7,546 nt of DNA from Zongyangia gallinarum (GTDB lineage Bacteria; Bacillota; Clostridia; Oscillospirales; Ruminococcaceae), in contig CAJFQY010000050.1 of the NCBI GenBank assembly GCA_904419315.1, forward strand, positions 1 to 7,546, given 5' to 3'. Each line of letters starts with the position of its first letter. The first letter of the stretch is position 1. Below, piece after piece: positions 1 to 5,820 of this stretch. The translations under genes and the position numbers were made by a program. The notes under the pieces were generated by a model, which saw nothing but the letters and a program-made list of their open reading frames with translations, was not told the DNA's origin and did no database searches.

Positions 1-173
1 GTTCCGAAGCTGTCTTTGACGAAACGGGAAAAGTCCAGCCGCTGCTCAATCAGCACCACCGGGTCTTTACAGTTTTTCTTTGCGCCCTCCACCAGTTCCT
101 CTATCGCGGTCCTGGCCTGGGCTTTTATATCCGACAACATGCTTTCCACTTCCTTTAGTTTTGCTTGTCTCAT
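1..173 (-). CDS. Unidentified protein, N-terminal fragment (runs off left edge)
   Basis: An open frame on the minus strand begins with ATG at 173-171 and runs off the left edge without a stop, giving 57 complete codons. The start is supported by a purine-rich GAGGGG ribosome binding site just upstream (about 177-183 on the plus strand). The visible peptide starts MRQAKLKEVESMLSDI and is rich in Lys and Glu, as expected of an amphipathic helix. It then passes through a segment reading DPVVLIEQRLDF. There is no signal peptide or membrane segment in the visible part, so a cytoplasmic protein is likely. I do not recognise the family from this fragment and assign no function. The gene is divergent from the HAD gene, with 153 bases between the two starts, so the two could share a control region. 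I see no convincing promoter for it. Confidence 0.72.
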   Translation of the reverse strand, partial: MRQAKLKEVESMLSDIKAQARTAIEELVEGAKKNCKDPVVLIEQRLDFSRFVKDSFG

Positions 174-261
174 TATACCCCTCTTTGGTTTTTCTGTAAA
201 TGATTGGAGTTGCGCTAACTTGTCTTTTCCCTTGTGAGAAATCTTTGGCTATATTGCCATC

Positions 262-290
262 TGCCCAATGTTCACGGCATCTTGTATAAT
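262..290 (+). promoter_or_regulatory. Candidate promoter of the HAD gene
   Basis: A perfect TATAAT -10 box lies at 285-290, 36 bases ahead of the HAD start codon, which would give a leader of about 30 bases. The -35 position at 17-base spacing (262-267, TGCCCA) is a poor match to TTGACA, so the promoter would be weak or activator-dependent. A dyad TGTTCA-N15-TGAACA (269-295) spans the -10 box and could be an operator, but could also be chance. Confidence 0.45.
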
Positions 291-326
291 GAACAGTGTA
301 AAATCTACAGCAAAGCGAGGACGTTT

Positions 327-983
327 ATGGGGAGCTTGTTTCAAAAAAAGGGATGCAAGGCCGTTGTTTTTGATATGGATGGGGTGCTCATCGATTCGGA
401 ACCCATCCATTTTCAGGTGCTGGGTGATTTCTGTGCCCCTTTGGGCTTTTCTCTGACCTGGGAGGAGTTTACCCCTTTCATCGGCAAGGATGAGGTCACC
501 TTTTGGGAGTGGGCCATTTCACGCTATCATCTCACAGGATCCGCGGAATTCTACATCCACGGTTATGTGGACAGACTTCACGCTTTCTTTCACTCTGCAA
601 CAAATCTGCCCCCCATCGACGGGGTAGTAGAGCTTTTGCAGCAGCTGCGCCGGGAAGAAATTGCTATTGGACTTGCCTCTTCTTCCGCCATTGGGGTTAT
701 CCGGGACACTCTGGCCGCCCTTGGCATTACCAGTTATTTCGACGCCCTGGCAGGGGCCGATCAGGTAGGACATTCCAAGCCCAATCCCGCAGTTTATCTC
801 AAAGCGATGAAGGATCTGGGGGTCCGGCCTGAGGAATGCGGCGCCGTGGAAGACAGCCACTACGGGATGCTGGCGGCGAAAGCGTCGGGGGCCTTCTGCG
901 TGGCATTTCGCAACCCCTCCGCTGGAGAACAGGATCTATCCATGGCTGACGCCTTTGTGGACTCCATCCGGCAGCTGCTGTAA
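327..983 (+). CDS. HAD-superfamily hydrolase, subfamily IA (phosphatase or beta-phosphoglucomutase-like)
   Basis: This 218-residue protein has all four HAD signature motifs in order. Motif I is FDMDGVLIDSEP, with nucleophile Asp16 and acid/base Asp18. Motif II is GLASSS, with Ser118. Motif III is the Lys151 of HSKPNP. Motif IV is the acidic pair Glu175-Asp176 in AVEDSHYG, which holds Mg2+. Residues of about 28-95 form the helical C1 cap that sits between motif I and the Rossmann-like core. Family knowledge says such proteins transfer or hydrolyse phosphate on small sugar phosphates or related metabolites through an aspartyl-phosphate. The sequence does not fix the substrate; the closest general type is the beta-phosphoglucomutase/YniC-like group. 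The ATG at 327 was chosen because GCGAGGA (315-321) lies five bases upstream and motif I then falls at the usual distance from the N terminus. The frame is open back to 234, but that extension resembles no HAD N terminus. It is cytoplasmic, and nothing indicates a partner in this window. Confidence 0.93.
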   Translation: MGSLFQKKGCKAVVFDMDGVLIDSEPIHFQVLGDFCAPLGFSLTWEEFTPFIGKDEVTFWEWAISRYHLTGSAEFYIHGYVDRLHAFFHSATNLPPIDGVVELLQQLRREEIAIGLASSSAIGVIRDTLAALGITSYFDALAGADQVGHSKPNPAVYLKAMKDLGVRPEECGAVEDSHYGMLAAKASGAFCVAFRNPSAGEQDLSMADAFVDSIRQLL

Positions 984-996
984 AATAAAAAAAGAA

Positions 997-1025
997 TTGA
1001 CAAGTCCCAGGCTGTGGAGTATAGT
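997..1025 (+). promoter_or_regulatory. Promoter of the leuA T-box transcript
   Basis: A consensus TTGACA -35 box (997-1002) and a TATAGT -10 box (1020-1025) are separated by exactly 17 bases. Transcription should begin near 1032, just ahead of the T-box stem I. This is the strongest promoter in the window. It lies 14 bases after the HAD stop codon, so leuA has its own start of transcription and does not depend on read-through from the HAD gene. Confidence 0.88.
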
Positions 1026-1032
1026 ATAAGCA

Positions 1033-1316
1033 ATACATGAAATGCGCAGAAGAGGAATAGTAGGATCTCCCTTTTCTTTCAGAGAGCCGCCGGTTGGTGT
1101 AAGGCGGCAGAAAAGATGGTCTGAACTCACCTCCGAGCAGCTCGCTGAAATGAAAAGAGTAGGTGGAGCCGGAGCCTGACCGTTACAGCAGGAGGATATA
1201 AGGTTTTTTGAAAAGAAAGCCCGTATCTGATGAAGGGTATGCCCCAGGGCATAAAACCGAGTGGTACCGCGTAAGATGTAAGTCTTTCGTCTCGATGGAG
1301 ATGAAAGACTTTTTTT
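1033..1316 (+). promoter_or_regulatory. T-box riboswitch leader, leucine (CUC specifier), controlling leuA
   Basis: This leader senses uncharged tRNA-Leu and decides between termination and read-through into leuA. Stem I is legible. The base helix is GAGG (1052-1055) with CCTC (1130-1133). The specifier loop has AGTA (1059-1062) on its 5' side and, on its 3' side, GAA followed by CTC at 1126-1128, the Leu codon read by tRNA-Leu with anticodon GAG. Above this, GATC (1064-1067) pairs with GGTC (1118-1121), CTTTTCT (1071-1077) with AGAAAAG (1109-1115), and GCCGCC (1086-1091) with GGCGGC (1103-1108) around the conserved GGTGTAAG loop. Stem III is TATGCC (1238-1243) with GGCATA (1248-1253). The T-box sequence is GTGGTACCGCG (1261-1271), with the tRNA-end-binding bulge TGGTACC at 1262-1268. 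The antiterminator forms when CGAG (1258-1261) pairs with CTCG (1291-1294) and GCG (1269-1271) with CGT (1288-1290). This excludes the terminator. Confidence 0.95.
1281..1316 (+). terminator. Leader terminator of the leuA T-box
   Basis: Bases 1281-1293 pair perfectly with 1298-1310 (13 pairs, one of them G-U) around the loop GATG, followed by a run of T to 1316. The left arm contains the bases that the antiterminator needs (1288-1294), so the two structures exclude each other, as in a standard T-box. When leucine is plentiful and tRNA-Leu is charged, transcription should stop here, about 90 bases before the leuA start. Confidence 0.95.
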
Positions 1317-1406
1317 ATTGCCAAAAACAGCGTACATAACGGCCCGCACATCAGACGATACGGAGAAAACGCGCAGGCTGGCCACAGCCGGAAAGGGAGT
1401 TATGGT

Positions 1407-3071
1407 ATGAAAAATGTAGAAAAGTACACCAGAGGTTATTTTATGCCTCCAGAATCATGTATGGACTGGACAGAGAAGGAATACATTCAAAAGGCGCCTG
1501 CCTGGTGCAGCGTAGACCTGCGGGATGGCAACCAGGCCCTGGTGGTCCCCATGAGCCTGGAAGAAAAGCTGGAATTTTTCAAGTTCTTGGTCAAAATCGG
1601 CTTTAAGGAAATCGAGGTAGGGTTCCCGGCAGCTTCTGAGACAGAATATGAGTTTGTCCGCACCCTGATTGAGCAGGACCTGATCCCCGATGATGTGGTC
1701 ATCCAGGTACTCACCCAATCCCGGGAGCACATTATCCAGAAGACCTTCCAGTCCCTGCAGGGGGCCAAGCGGGCCATCGTCCATCTTTATAACTCCACCT
1801 CGGTGGCCCAGCGGGAACAGGTCTTTCAGAAGAGCAAGGAAGAGATTATCGATATCGCCGTCTCGGGGGCAAAGCTTCTGCAAAAGTATGCCGCTGAGAT
1901 GGAAGGCGACTTCCAGTTCGAATATTCCCCTGAAAGCTTTACCGGCACCGAAATGGAATTTGCCCTGGATATCTGCAACCAGGTGCTGGATGTCTGGCAG
2001 CCCACCTCAGAAAATAAGGTGATTATCAACCTGCCTTCAACAGTATCCCTCTCTATGCCCCATGTCTATGCCAGCCAGGTGGAGTATATCAGCCGGCACC
2101 TGAAATACCGGGAAAATGTGATTTTGTCTCTGCACCCCCACAACGACCGGGGCTGCGCTGTAGCCGACGCTGAAATGGGCGTACTGGCCGGCGGCGAGCG
2201 GGTGGAAGGCACCCTCTTCGGCAACGGCGAGCGCACCGGCAATGTGGACATTATCACCTTGGCGCTGAACATGTACTCCCAAGGCGTTGACCCTGGTCTG
2301 GATCTGAGCAATATGCCGGAGGTAGCCTCGGTCTATGAGGAAACCACAGGGATGAAGGTCTATGACCGTCAGCCCTACGGCGGCAAACTGGTCTTTGCGG
2401 CCTTCTCCGGCTCCCATCAGGACGCCATTGCCAAGGGCATAAAGTGGCGGGAAGAAAAACAATGCGATCACTGGAATGTCCCCTACCTGCTCATCGACCC
2501 CAAGGATATCGGCCGGCAGTATGACGGCGACGTCATCCGTATCAACAGCCAGTCGGGCAAGGGCGGCATCGGCTACCTGCTGGAGCAGAAATACGGCTTC
2601 GACATGCCCAAGAAGATGCGGGAGTGCTTCGGCTACCAGATCAAAGGTGTCTCCGACCATCAGCACAAGGAACTCAAGCCCGAGGAGATCTATGGCATCT
2701 TCATGCAGTCCTTTGTCAATATGGATTCCCCTGTTACCTTCCACAGCGTCCACTTCATCCATCCCGATGACTTTGAAGCCACAGTGGCGGTGGCTGTCAG
2801 AGGGGTGCCCCAGGAGTTTAAGGCATGGGGCAACGGCCGCCTGGATGCGGTCAGCGCCGCCCTGCAGAAGGGGCTTGGGATCGATTACACCCTGGTTACC
2901 TATAAAGAGCACGCGCTGGAAACCAGCTCCAAATCCCGCGCAGCCGCTTATGTGGGCATTGTCGACAAGGATAATCAACCCTATTGGGGCGTAGGCGTCC
3001 ACAACGATATTATCACCGCTTCTGTCAAAGCCCTGATCAGCGCCATCGACAACATGCTTAAAGCCCATTAA
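1407..3071 (+). CDS. leuA: 2-isopropylmalate synthase, type 2 (LeuA)
   Basis: This 554-residue enzyme condenses acetyl-CoA with 2-ketoisovalerate to 2-isopropylmalate, the first committed step of leucine synthesis, in the cytoplasm. The HMGL-like TIM-barrel domain covers roughly residues 31-305. It carries the LRDGNQ motif (38-43, with Arg39 and metal-ligand Asp40), the metal-binding HPHND (243-247) and the glycine-rich GNGERTGN (272-279). A linker region follows, and residues of about 430-550 form the LeuA dimerisation/regulatory domain where leucine feedback is expected. The N-terminal segment (PPESCMDWTEKEYIQKAP) and the length are typical of the type 2 family, as in yeast and Corynebacterium, and differ from the shorter-headed type 1 LeuA. 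The ATG at 1407 follows AAAGGGAG (1392-1399) by seven bases. The leucine T-box upstream independently supports the assignment. The gene appears monocistronic: a terminator follows four bases after the stop and no other leucine genes adjoin it. Confidence 0.97.
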   Translation: MKNVEKYTRGYFMPPESCMDWTEKEYIQKAPAWCSVDLRDGNQALVVPMSLEEKLEFFKFLVKIGFKEIEVGFPAASETEYEFVRTLIEQDLIPDDVVIQVLTQSREHIIQKTFQSLQGAKRAIVHLYNSTSVAQREQVFQKSKEEIIDIAVSGAKLLQKYAAEMEGDFQFEYSPESFTGTEMEFALDICNQVLDVWQPTSENKVIINLPSTVSLSMPHVYASQVEYISRHLKYRENVILSLHPHNDRGCAVADAEMGVLAGGERVEGTLFGNGERTGNVDIITLALNMYSQGVDPGLDLSNMPEVASVYEETTGMKVYDRQPYGGKLVFAAFSGSHQDAIAKGIKWREEKQCDHWNVPYLLIDPKDIGRQYDGDVIRINSQSGKGGIGYLLEQKYGFDMPKKMRECFGYQIKGVSDHQHKELKPEEIYGIFMQSFVNMDSPVTFHSVHFIHPDDFEATVAVAVRGVPQEFKAWGNGRLDAVSAALQKGLGIDYTLVTYKEHALETSSKSRAAAYVGIVDKDNQPYWGVGVHNDIITASVKALISAIDNMLKAH

Positions 3072-3072
3072 T

Positions 3073-3106
3073 AAAAGGCCGCCTTTCTCAGAAGGCGGCC
3101 TTCTTC
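3073..3106. terminator. Bidirectional terminator between leuA and the PPK2 gene
   Basis: Bases 3075-3085 pair perfectly with 3092-3102 (11 pairs, GC-rich centre) around the loop TCTCAG. The minus-strand product is followed by TTTTAT, a good T tract for the PPK2 transcript. The plus-strand side has only a weak run (CTTCATT). The hairpin starts three bases after the leuA stop and ends five bases from the PPK2 stop, so one structure can serve both convergent genes. Confidence 0.88.
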
Positions 3107-3107
3107 A

Positions 3108-4598
3108 TTACAGTCTCAGCTCAATGGCATGGATCAGTGTCCGCAGGGCCTTGATCCTGGCAAACTTCTTGTCATTGGACTCAATGATGTTCCAAGGGGC
3201 AAAATCGGTGGAGGTATACCGCAGCATATCGTTGACCGCCACCTCATATTGGGGCCATTTTTCCCGGTTGCGCCAGTCCTCCTCGGTGATCTTCCACTGC
3301 TTTTCCGGGGTGTTCTGCCGCTCGGTAAACCTCCGCAGCTGTTCATCCTGGTCGATGTGGAGCCAGAACTTGACGATAACCGCGCCCCAATCATAGAGTT
3401 CCTTCTCAAACTCATTGATCTCCTGGTAGGCCCGATGCCATTCCTCACTGGTGCAGAATCCTTCCAGGCGCTCTACCATGACGCGGCCATACCAGGTCCG
3501 GTCAAAGATGGCAATATGCCCTGTCTTGGGCAGTCGTGTCCAGAACCGCCACAAATAGTGATGAGCCAGCTCATCCTTTGTGGGCGCGGCGATGGGGATC
3601 GCCTCGTAGCCCCGTGGATCCAAGGCTGCCGCCACCCGGCGGATATTGCCTCCCTTGCCTGCCGCATCCCATCCCTCATAGGCGACGATGACCGGTATCC
3701 GTTTTTTATAGATCTTGTTGTGGAGAACGGAAAGCTTCGCCTGCTGTTTTTTCAGCTGCTCTTTATAAGTTTCCTCTGATAATGTCCGGTTAAGGTCAAT
3801 GTCCTGAAGCTTGGGCATCTCCACCAAGGTAAACTTAGGCGAGAGGATCACAGGGCTTTCTGGCGGGAGAGGCTTGTATTCCTCCCTTTTCTGAGCGATG
3901 GCCTTTTCGATGGAGGAGACCAGGATGGTATAAATATCCGCCATGCAGCTGTTTTTGTCATGGCTGGAAATGACATGCCAGGGCGCATAGTCGGTGTTGG
4001 TGTTGGTCAGCATCTGATCCAGCACCTCATAGTATTCATCGTAGTGCTTGTTGCGTTTTAAGTCCCGATCTGTCACCTGCCAGGCTGTGTTTTTTGAAGA
4101 CAGCAGGTTTTCAAAGCGCTGTTTTTGATCTTTTTTGCTGATGTGCAGGAAAAACTTGATAATCAGGCAGCCGTCGTCAGCCAGCTGGCGTTCAAAGGTC
4201 TTGATGCTTTCGGTCCGCCGGGCAATTTCCCCATCGTCCACGTCCTCTTCCAGTTTTGCCACCGAGATGTCCTGGTACCAGCTCCGGTCAAAGACAGCGA
4301 TCTGGCCCTGGGCGGGGATCTTTTCCCAGTATCTCCACAAAAGGGGCTTGCGCCGCTCAGCGCTATCCGCCTCAATAAAAGAGGTCACCTTGAAATACCG
4401 GGGATCCAGATTGAGGATCATGTCAGCAATCCTGCTTCCCTTTCCCGAAGCGCCCCATCCTTCAAAAAGGATGATCACCGGCAGCTTATTGGCCTTGATG
4501 CTCTGCTGAAGGACAGAAAGCCGCGCCTTCAGTCCCTCGGCCACCTGCTTATATTCCTCTTTCATCATCATCTTTTTTAAATCCACTTTTTCAAGCAT
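3108..4598 (-). CDS. pap: Polyphosphate:AMP phosphotransferase, two-domain PPK2 family
   Basis: The 496-residue protein holds two tandem PPK2 domains, about residues 15-240 and 268-496. This is the length and layout of the two-domain polyphosphate:AMP phosphotransferases, which make ADP from AMP using inorganic polyphosphate in the cytoplasm. The C-terminal copy has a canonical Walker A (GWDAAGKG, 309-316) and Walker B/lid start (DRTWYGR, 366-372). The N-terminal copy has GWGASGKG (47-54) and DRSWYQD (104-110). The usual Walker A Asp is therefore Gly49, and the lid Arg is Asp110. I infer that the C-terminal domain is catalytic and the N-terminal one is degenerate, structural or regulatory. 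Repeated features confirm the duplication: LWRYWEKIP against LWRFWTRLP, and DYAPWHVI against DFAPWNII. I chose the ATG at 4598, which follows a GGGGGGGAG ribosome binding site. The in-frame TTG at 4613 lies at the edge of that site and is unlikely. A promoter is present upstream. AMP rather than another nucleotide as acceptor is inferred from the family. Confidence 0.93.
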   Translation of the reverse strand: MLEKVDLKKMMMKEEYKQVAEGLKARLSVLQQSIKANKLPVIILFEGWGASGKGSRIADMILNLDPRYFKVTSFIEADSAERRKPLLWRYWEKIPAQGQIAVFDRSWYQDISVAKLEEDVDDGEIARRTESIKTFERQLADDGCLIIKFFLHISKKDQKQRFENLLSSKNTAWQVTDRDLKRNKHYDEYYEVLDQMLTNTNTDYAPWHVISSHDKNSCMADIYTILVSSIEKAIAQKREEYKPLPPESPVILSPKFTLVEMPKLQDIDLNRTLSEETYKEQLKKQQAKLSVLHNKIYKKRIPVIVAYEGWDAAGKGGNIRRVAAALDPRGYEAIPIAAPTKDELAHHYLWRFWTRLPKTGHIAIFDRTWYGRVMVERLEGFCTSEEWHRAYQEINEFEKELYDWGAVIVKFWLHIDQDEQLRRFTERQNTPEKQWKITEEDWRNREKWPQYEVAVNDMLRYTSTDFAPWNIIESNDKKFARIKALRTLIHAIELRL

Positions 4599-4643
4599 GA
4601 AGCTCCCCCCCAATCTTTTGCGATACGCTATTGAATTATGTTT

Positions 4644-4672
4644 ATTATATCTGATTTTTTAATAGAATTCAA
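4644..4672 (-). promoter_or_regulatory. Promoter of the PPK2 gene
   Basis: Read on the minus strand, TTGAAT (4672-4667) and a perfect TATAAT (4649-4644) are separated by 17 bases. Transcription should begin near 4637, giving a leader of about 38 bases before the ATG at 4598. The region is AT-rich and divergent from the promoter of the phospholipase-type gene. Confidence 0.85.
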
Positions 4673-4797
4673 ATAATTTTTGTCTGATTTCACCATCATT
4701 TTTGGAGGAAATCCGGGGAAAAGTCTATGCAAAACGCACAATAGGCGCTGAAAACTTCTTGATACGGCAAGATGGATAAAATTTTTTCAAAAATTCA

Positions 4798-4806
4798 TGG
4801 TACAAT
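4798..4806 (+). promoter_or_regulatory. Candidate extended -10 promoter of the zinc phospholipase-type gene
   Basis: TACAAT (4801-4806) is preceded by TG one base upstream (4798-4799), the form of an extended -10 element. No good -35 box stands at 16-18 bases. The start of transcription would be near 4813 and the leader about 25 bases. The region just upstream contains an AT-rich near-palindrome (AATTTTTTCAAAAATT) of unknown meaning. Confidence 0.5.
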
Positions 4807-4838
4807 AAGAAAAACATGGTGATGGGGAGGATGAACCT

Positions 4839-5768
4839 ATGCCGGCCTATGTGACACACTGGCTGTTTGGTGACGCCGTATGCCAGCAGCTTTGCGGGGA
4901 ACCGCTGGAAAAAATATTGCGGCAGCATCGTGCTGCCTATGACTGGGGGACCCAGGGGCCGGATCTGCTTTTCTTCCGCCGGGCTTATCTAAACCCTTTC
5001 AACAAGGTCATTCAAACCGGTGTACGAATGCATCAGGCCCCGGTTCCTCCCCTGCTCAATGCCTTTCTCCGCTATCTGCGCCCACGGCAGGGCACCCCAG
5101 AAGGGACTAGGTGCCTTGCTTACTTTATGGGATTTCTCACCCACTATGTATTAGACCGCTCCGCCCATCCCTATGTCTACGCTATGGTGGAGAAACGTTC
5201 CCCCTTCACCGCTCCTTTTGAGAAAAAGGGCCTACACCATCAGATTGAAAGCGCCTTGGATACCATCATGTGCCGGGAGCGTCTGGGAATCCGGGTGCAA
5301 AATTTCCCTCTATTTTTCGGCCTGCAAAACCGCCGGGTTCATGAAAATGTGGCTTCGATGTTAAAAAGGGTCATCTGGGAAACCATGGGGGAACAGATCA
5401 AAAAGCAGGATATTGTCCGCGCCTTTGACGACGCCTTGTGGTGCGAAGAATTCCTGCTCGATTCCAAACGCTGCCATCAGGGTATCGCCTCCTTTGTAGA
5501 TCGCGTCCTCGTCCATGGAAGCATGGTCACCGCCATGCGCAAGCCGGAAATTCCGCCCTTTGACGCCGCCAACAAGGCCCGGCTTTCCTGGCATCATCTC
5601 AACCGGCCGGAGCAGATCAGCCATGAAACCTTTCAGGAGCTCTTTGACAAGGCGGTGCCTGAGGCCGCCTCCCTGCTCGGTGAGGCCATCGCTCACCTCC
5701 GGGCGGGATCTCTGTTCGAGGACGTTCCTATGGATAGCTTTGATCATGGGCGGCCATCTGAAAGATAA
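4839..5768 (+). CDS. Zinc-dependent phospholipase C family protein (no signal peptide)
   Basis: This 309-residue protein matches the zinc-dependent phospholipase C fold family through its metal-ligand pattern. In order these are His7 (YVTHW), Asp42 (GPDLLFF), His65 (RMHQ), the HYVLDRSAH cluster with His102, Asp106 and His110, then His133 and Glu137 in HHQIE. This parallels the His14, Asp55, His69, His118, Asp122, His128, His142 and Glu146 trizinc set of Bacillus cereus phospholipase C, with one spacing two residues shorter (His110). Unlike that secreted toxin-like enzyme, this protein starts directly at the fold with no signal peptide or membrane segment, so it should be cytoplasmic. Many clostridial genomes carry such homologues without a known substrate. 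Hydrolysis of a phosphodiester is likely but not shown. The residues after about 205 have no motif I recognise. The ATG at 4839 follows GGGGAGG (4824-4830) by eight bases; nearby upstream ATGs are out of frame. The gene appears to be transcribed alone. Confidence 0.85.
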   Translation: MPAYVTHWLFGDAVCQQLCGEPLEKILRQHRAAYDWGTQGPDLLFFRRAYLNPFNKVIQTGVRMHQAPVPPLLNAFLRYLRPRQGTPEGTRCLAYFMGFLTHYVLDRSAHPYVYAMVEKRSPFTAPFEKKGLHHQIESALDTIMCRERLGIRVQNFPLFFGLQNRRVHENVASMLKRVIWETMGEQIKKQDIVRAFDDALWCEEFLLDSKRCHQGIASFVDRVLVHGSMVTAMRKPEIPPFDAANKARLSWHHLNRPEQISHETFQELFDKAVPEAASLLGEAIAHLRAGSLFEDVPMDSFDHGRPSER

Positions 5769-5784
5769 AGATAAAAATCAAAAT

Positions 5785-5820
5785 ATGGACCGGAAGGTAT
5801 CTTCCGGTCCATCTTATTTT
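5785..5820. terminator. Bidirectional terminator between the phospholipase-type and nuclease-like genes
   Basis: Bases 5785-5796 pair perfectly with 5801-5812 (12 pairs) around the loop GTAT. The plus strand continues CTTATTTTTT, a good T tract for the phospholipase-type gene. The minus strand continues ATTTTGATTTTTAT, equally usable by the nuclease-like gene. The hairpin begins only one base beyond the stop codon of the minus-strand gene. Confidence 0.93.

Noticed and set aside
16..237. Plus-strand open frame of 73 codons at the left edge
   Set aside because: It is antisense to the minus-strand partial gene that has a ribosome binding site, and its peptide is Ser/Phe-rich with no recognisable motif.
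269..295. Dyad TGTTCA-N15-TGAACA over the HAD -10 box as an operator
   Set aside because: A six-base inverted repeat with free spacing is expected about once by chance in an intergenic region of this size. No repeat of it was seen elsewhere in the window.
234..326. N-terminal extension of the HAD protein to an upstream ATG
   Set aside because: The added 31 residues resemble no HAD N terminus, the upstream ATG lacks a ribosome binding site, and the extension would cross the candidate promoter.
936..1385. Minus-strand open frame of 149 codons across the leuA leader
   Set aside because: It lies over the promoter and T-box, whose structure fully explains the sequence, and its peptide has no family features.
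1402..1410. ATG GTA TGA two-codon frame overlapping the leuA start, as a translational attenuator
   Set aside because: It lies only two bases from the Shine-Dalgarno sequence, too close for efficient initiation; the leuA ATG has the correct spacing.
2037..3068. Long minus-strand open frame (343 codons) antisense to leuA
   Set aside because: leuA on the plus strand is unmistakable. The antisense frame is open only because of leuA codon use, and it has no motif, promoter or ribosome binding site.
3129..3779. Plus-strand open frame of 216 codons inside the PPK2 gene
   Set aside because: It is an antisense shadow of the C-terminal PPK2 domain, which has intact motifs on the minus strand.
4599..4613. 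TTG start of the PPK2 gene at 4613
   Set aside because: It would sit at the edge of the G-rich ribosome binding site itself and lacks its own site; the ATG at 4598 is better placed.
4686..4713. Imperfect hairpin GATTTC / GAAATC in the divergent promoter region
   Set aside because: The stem is short and interrupted, has no T tract or known regulatory motif, and could easily arise by chance.
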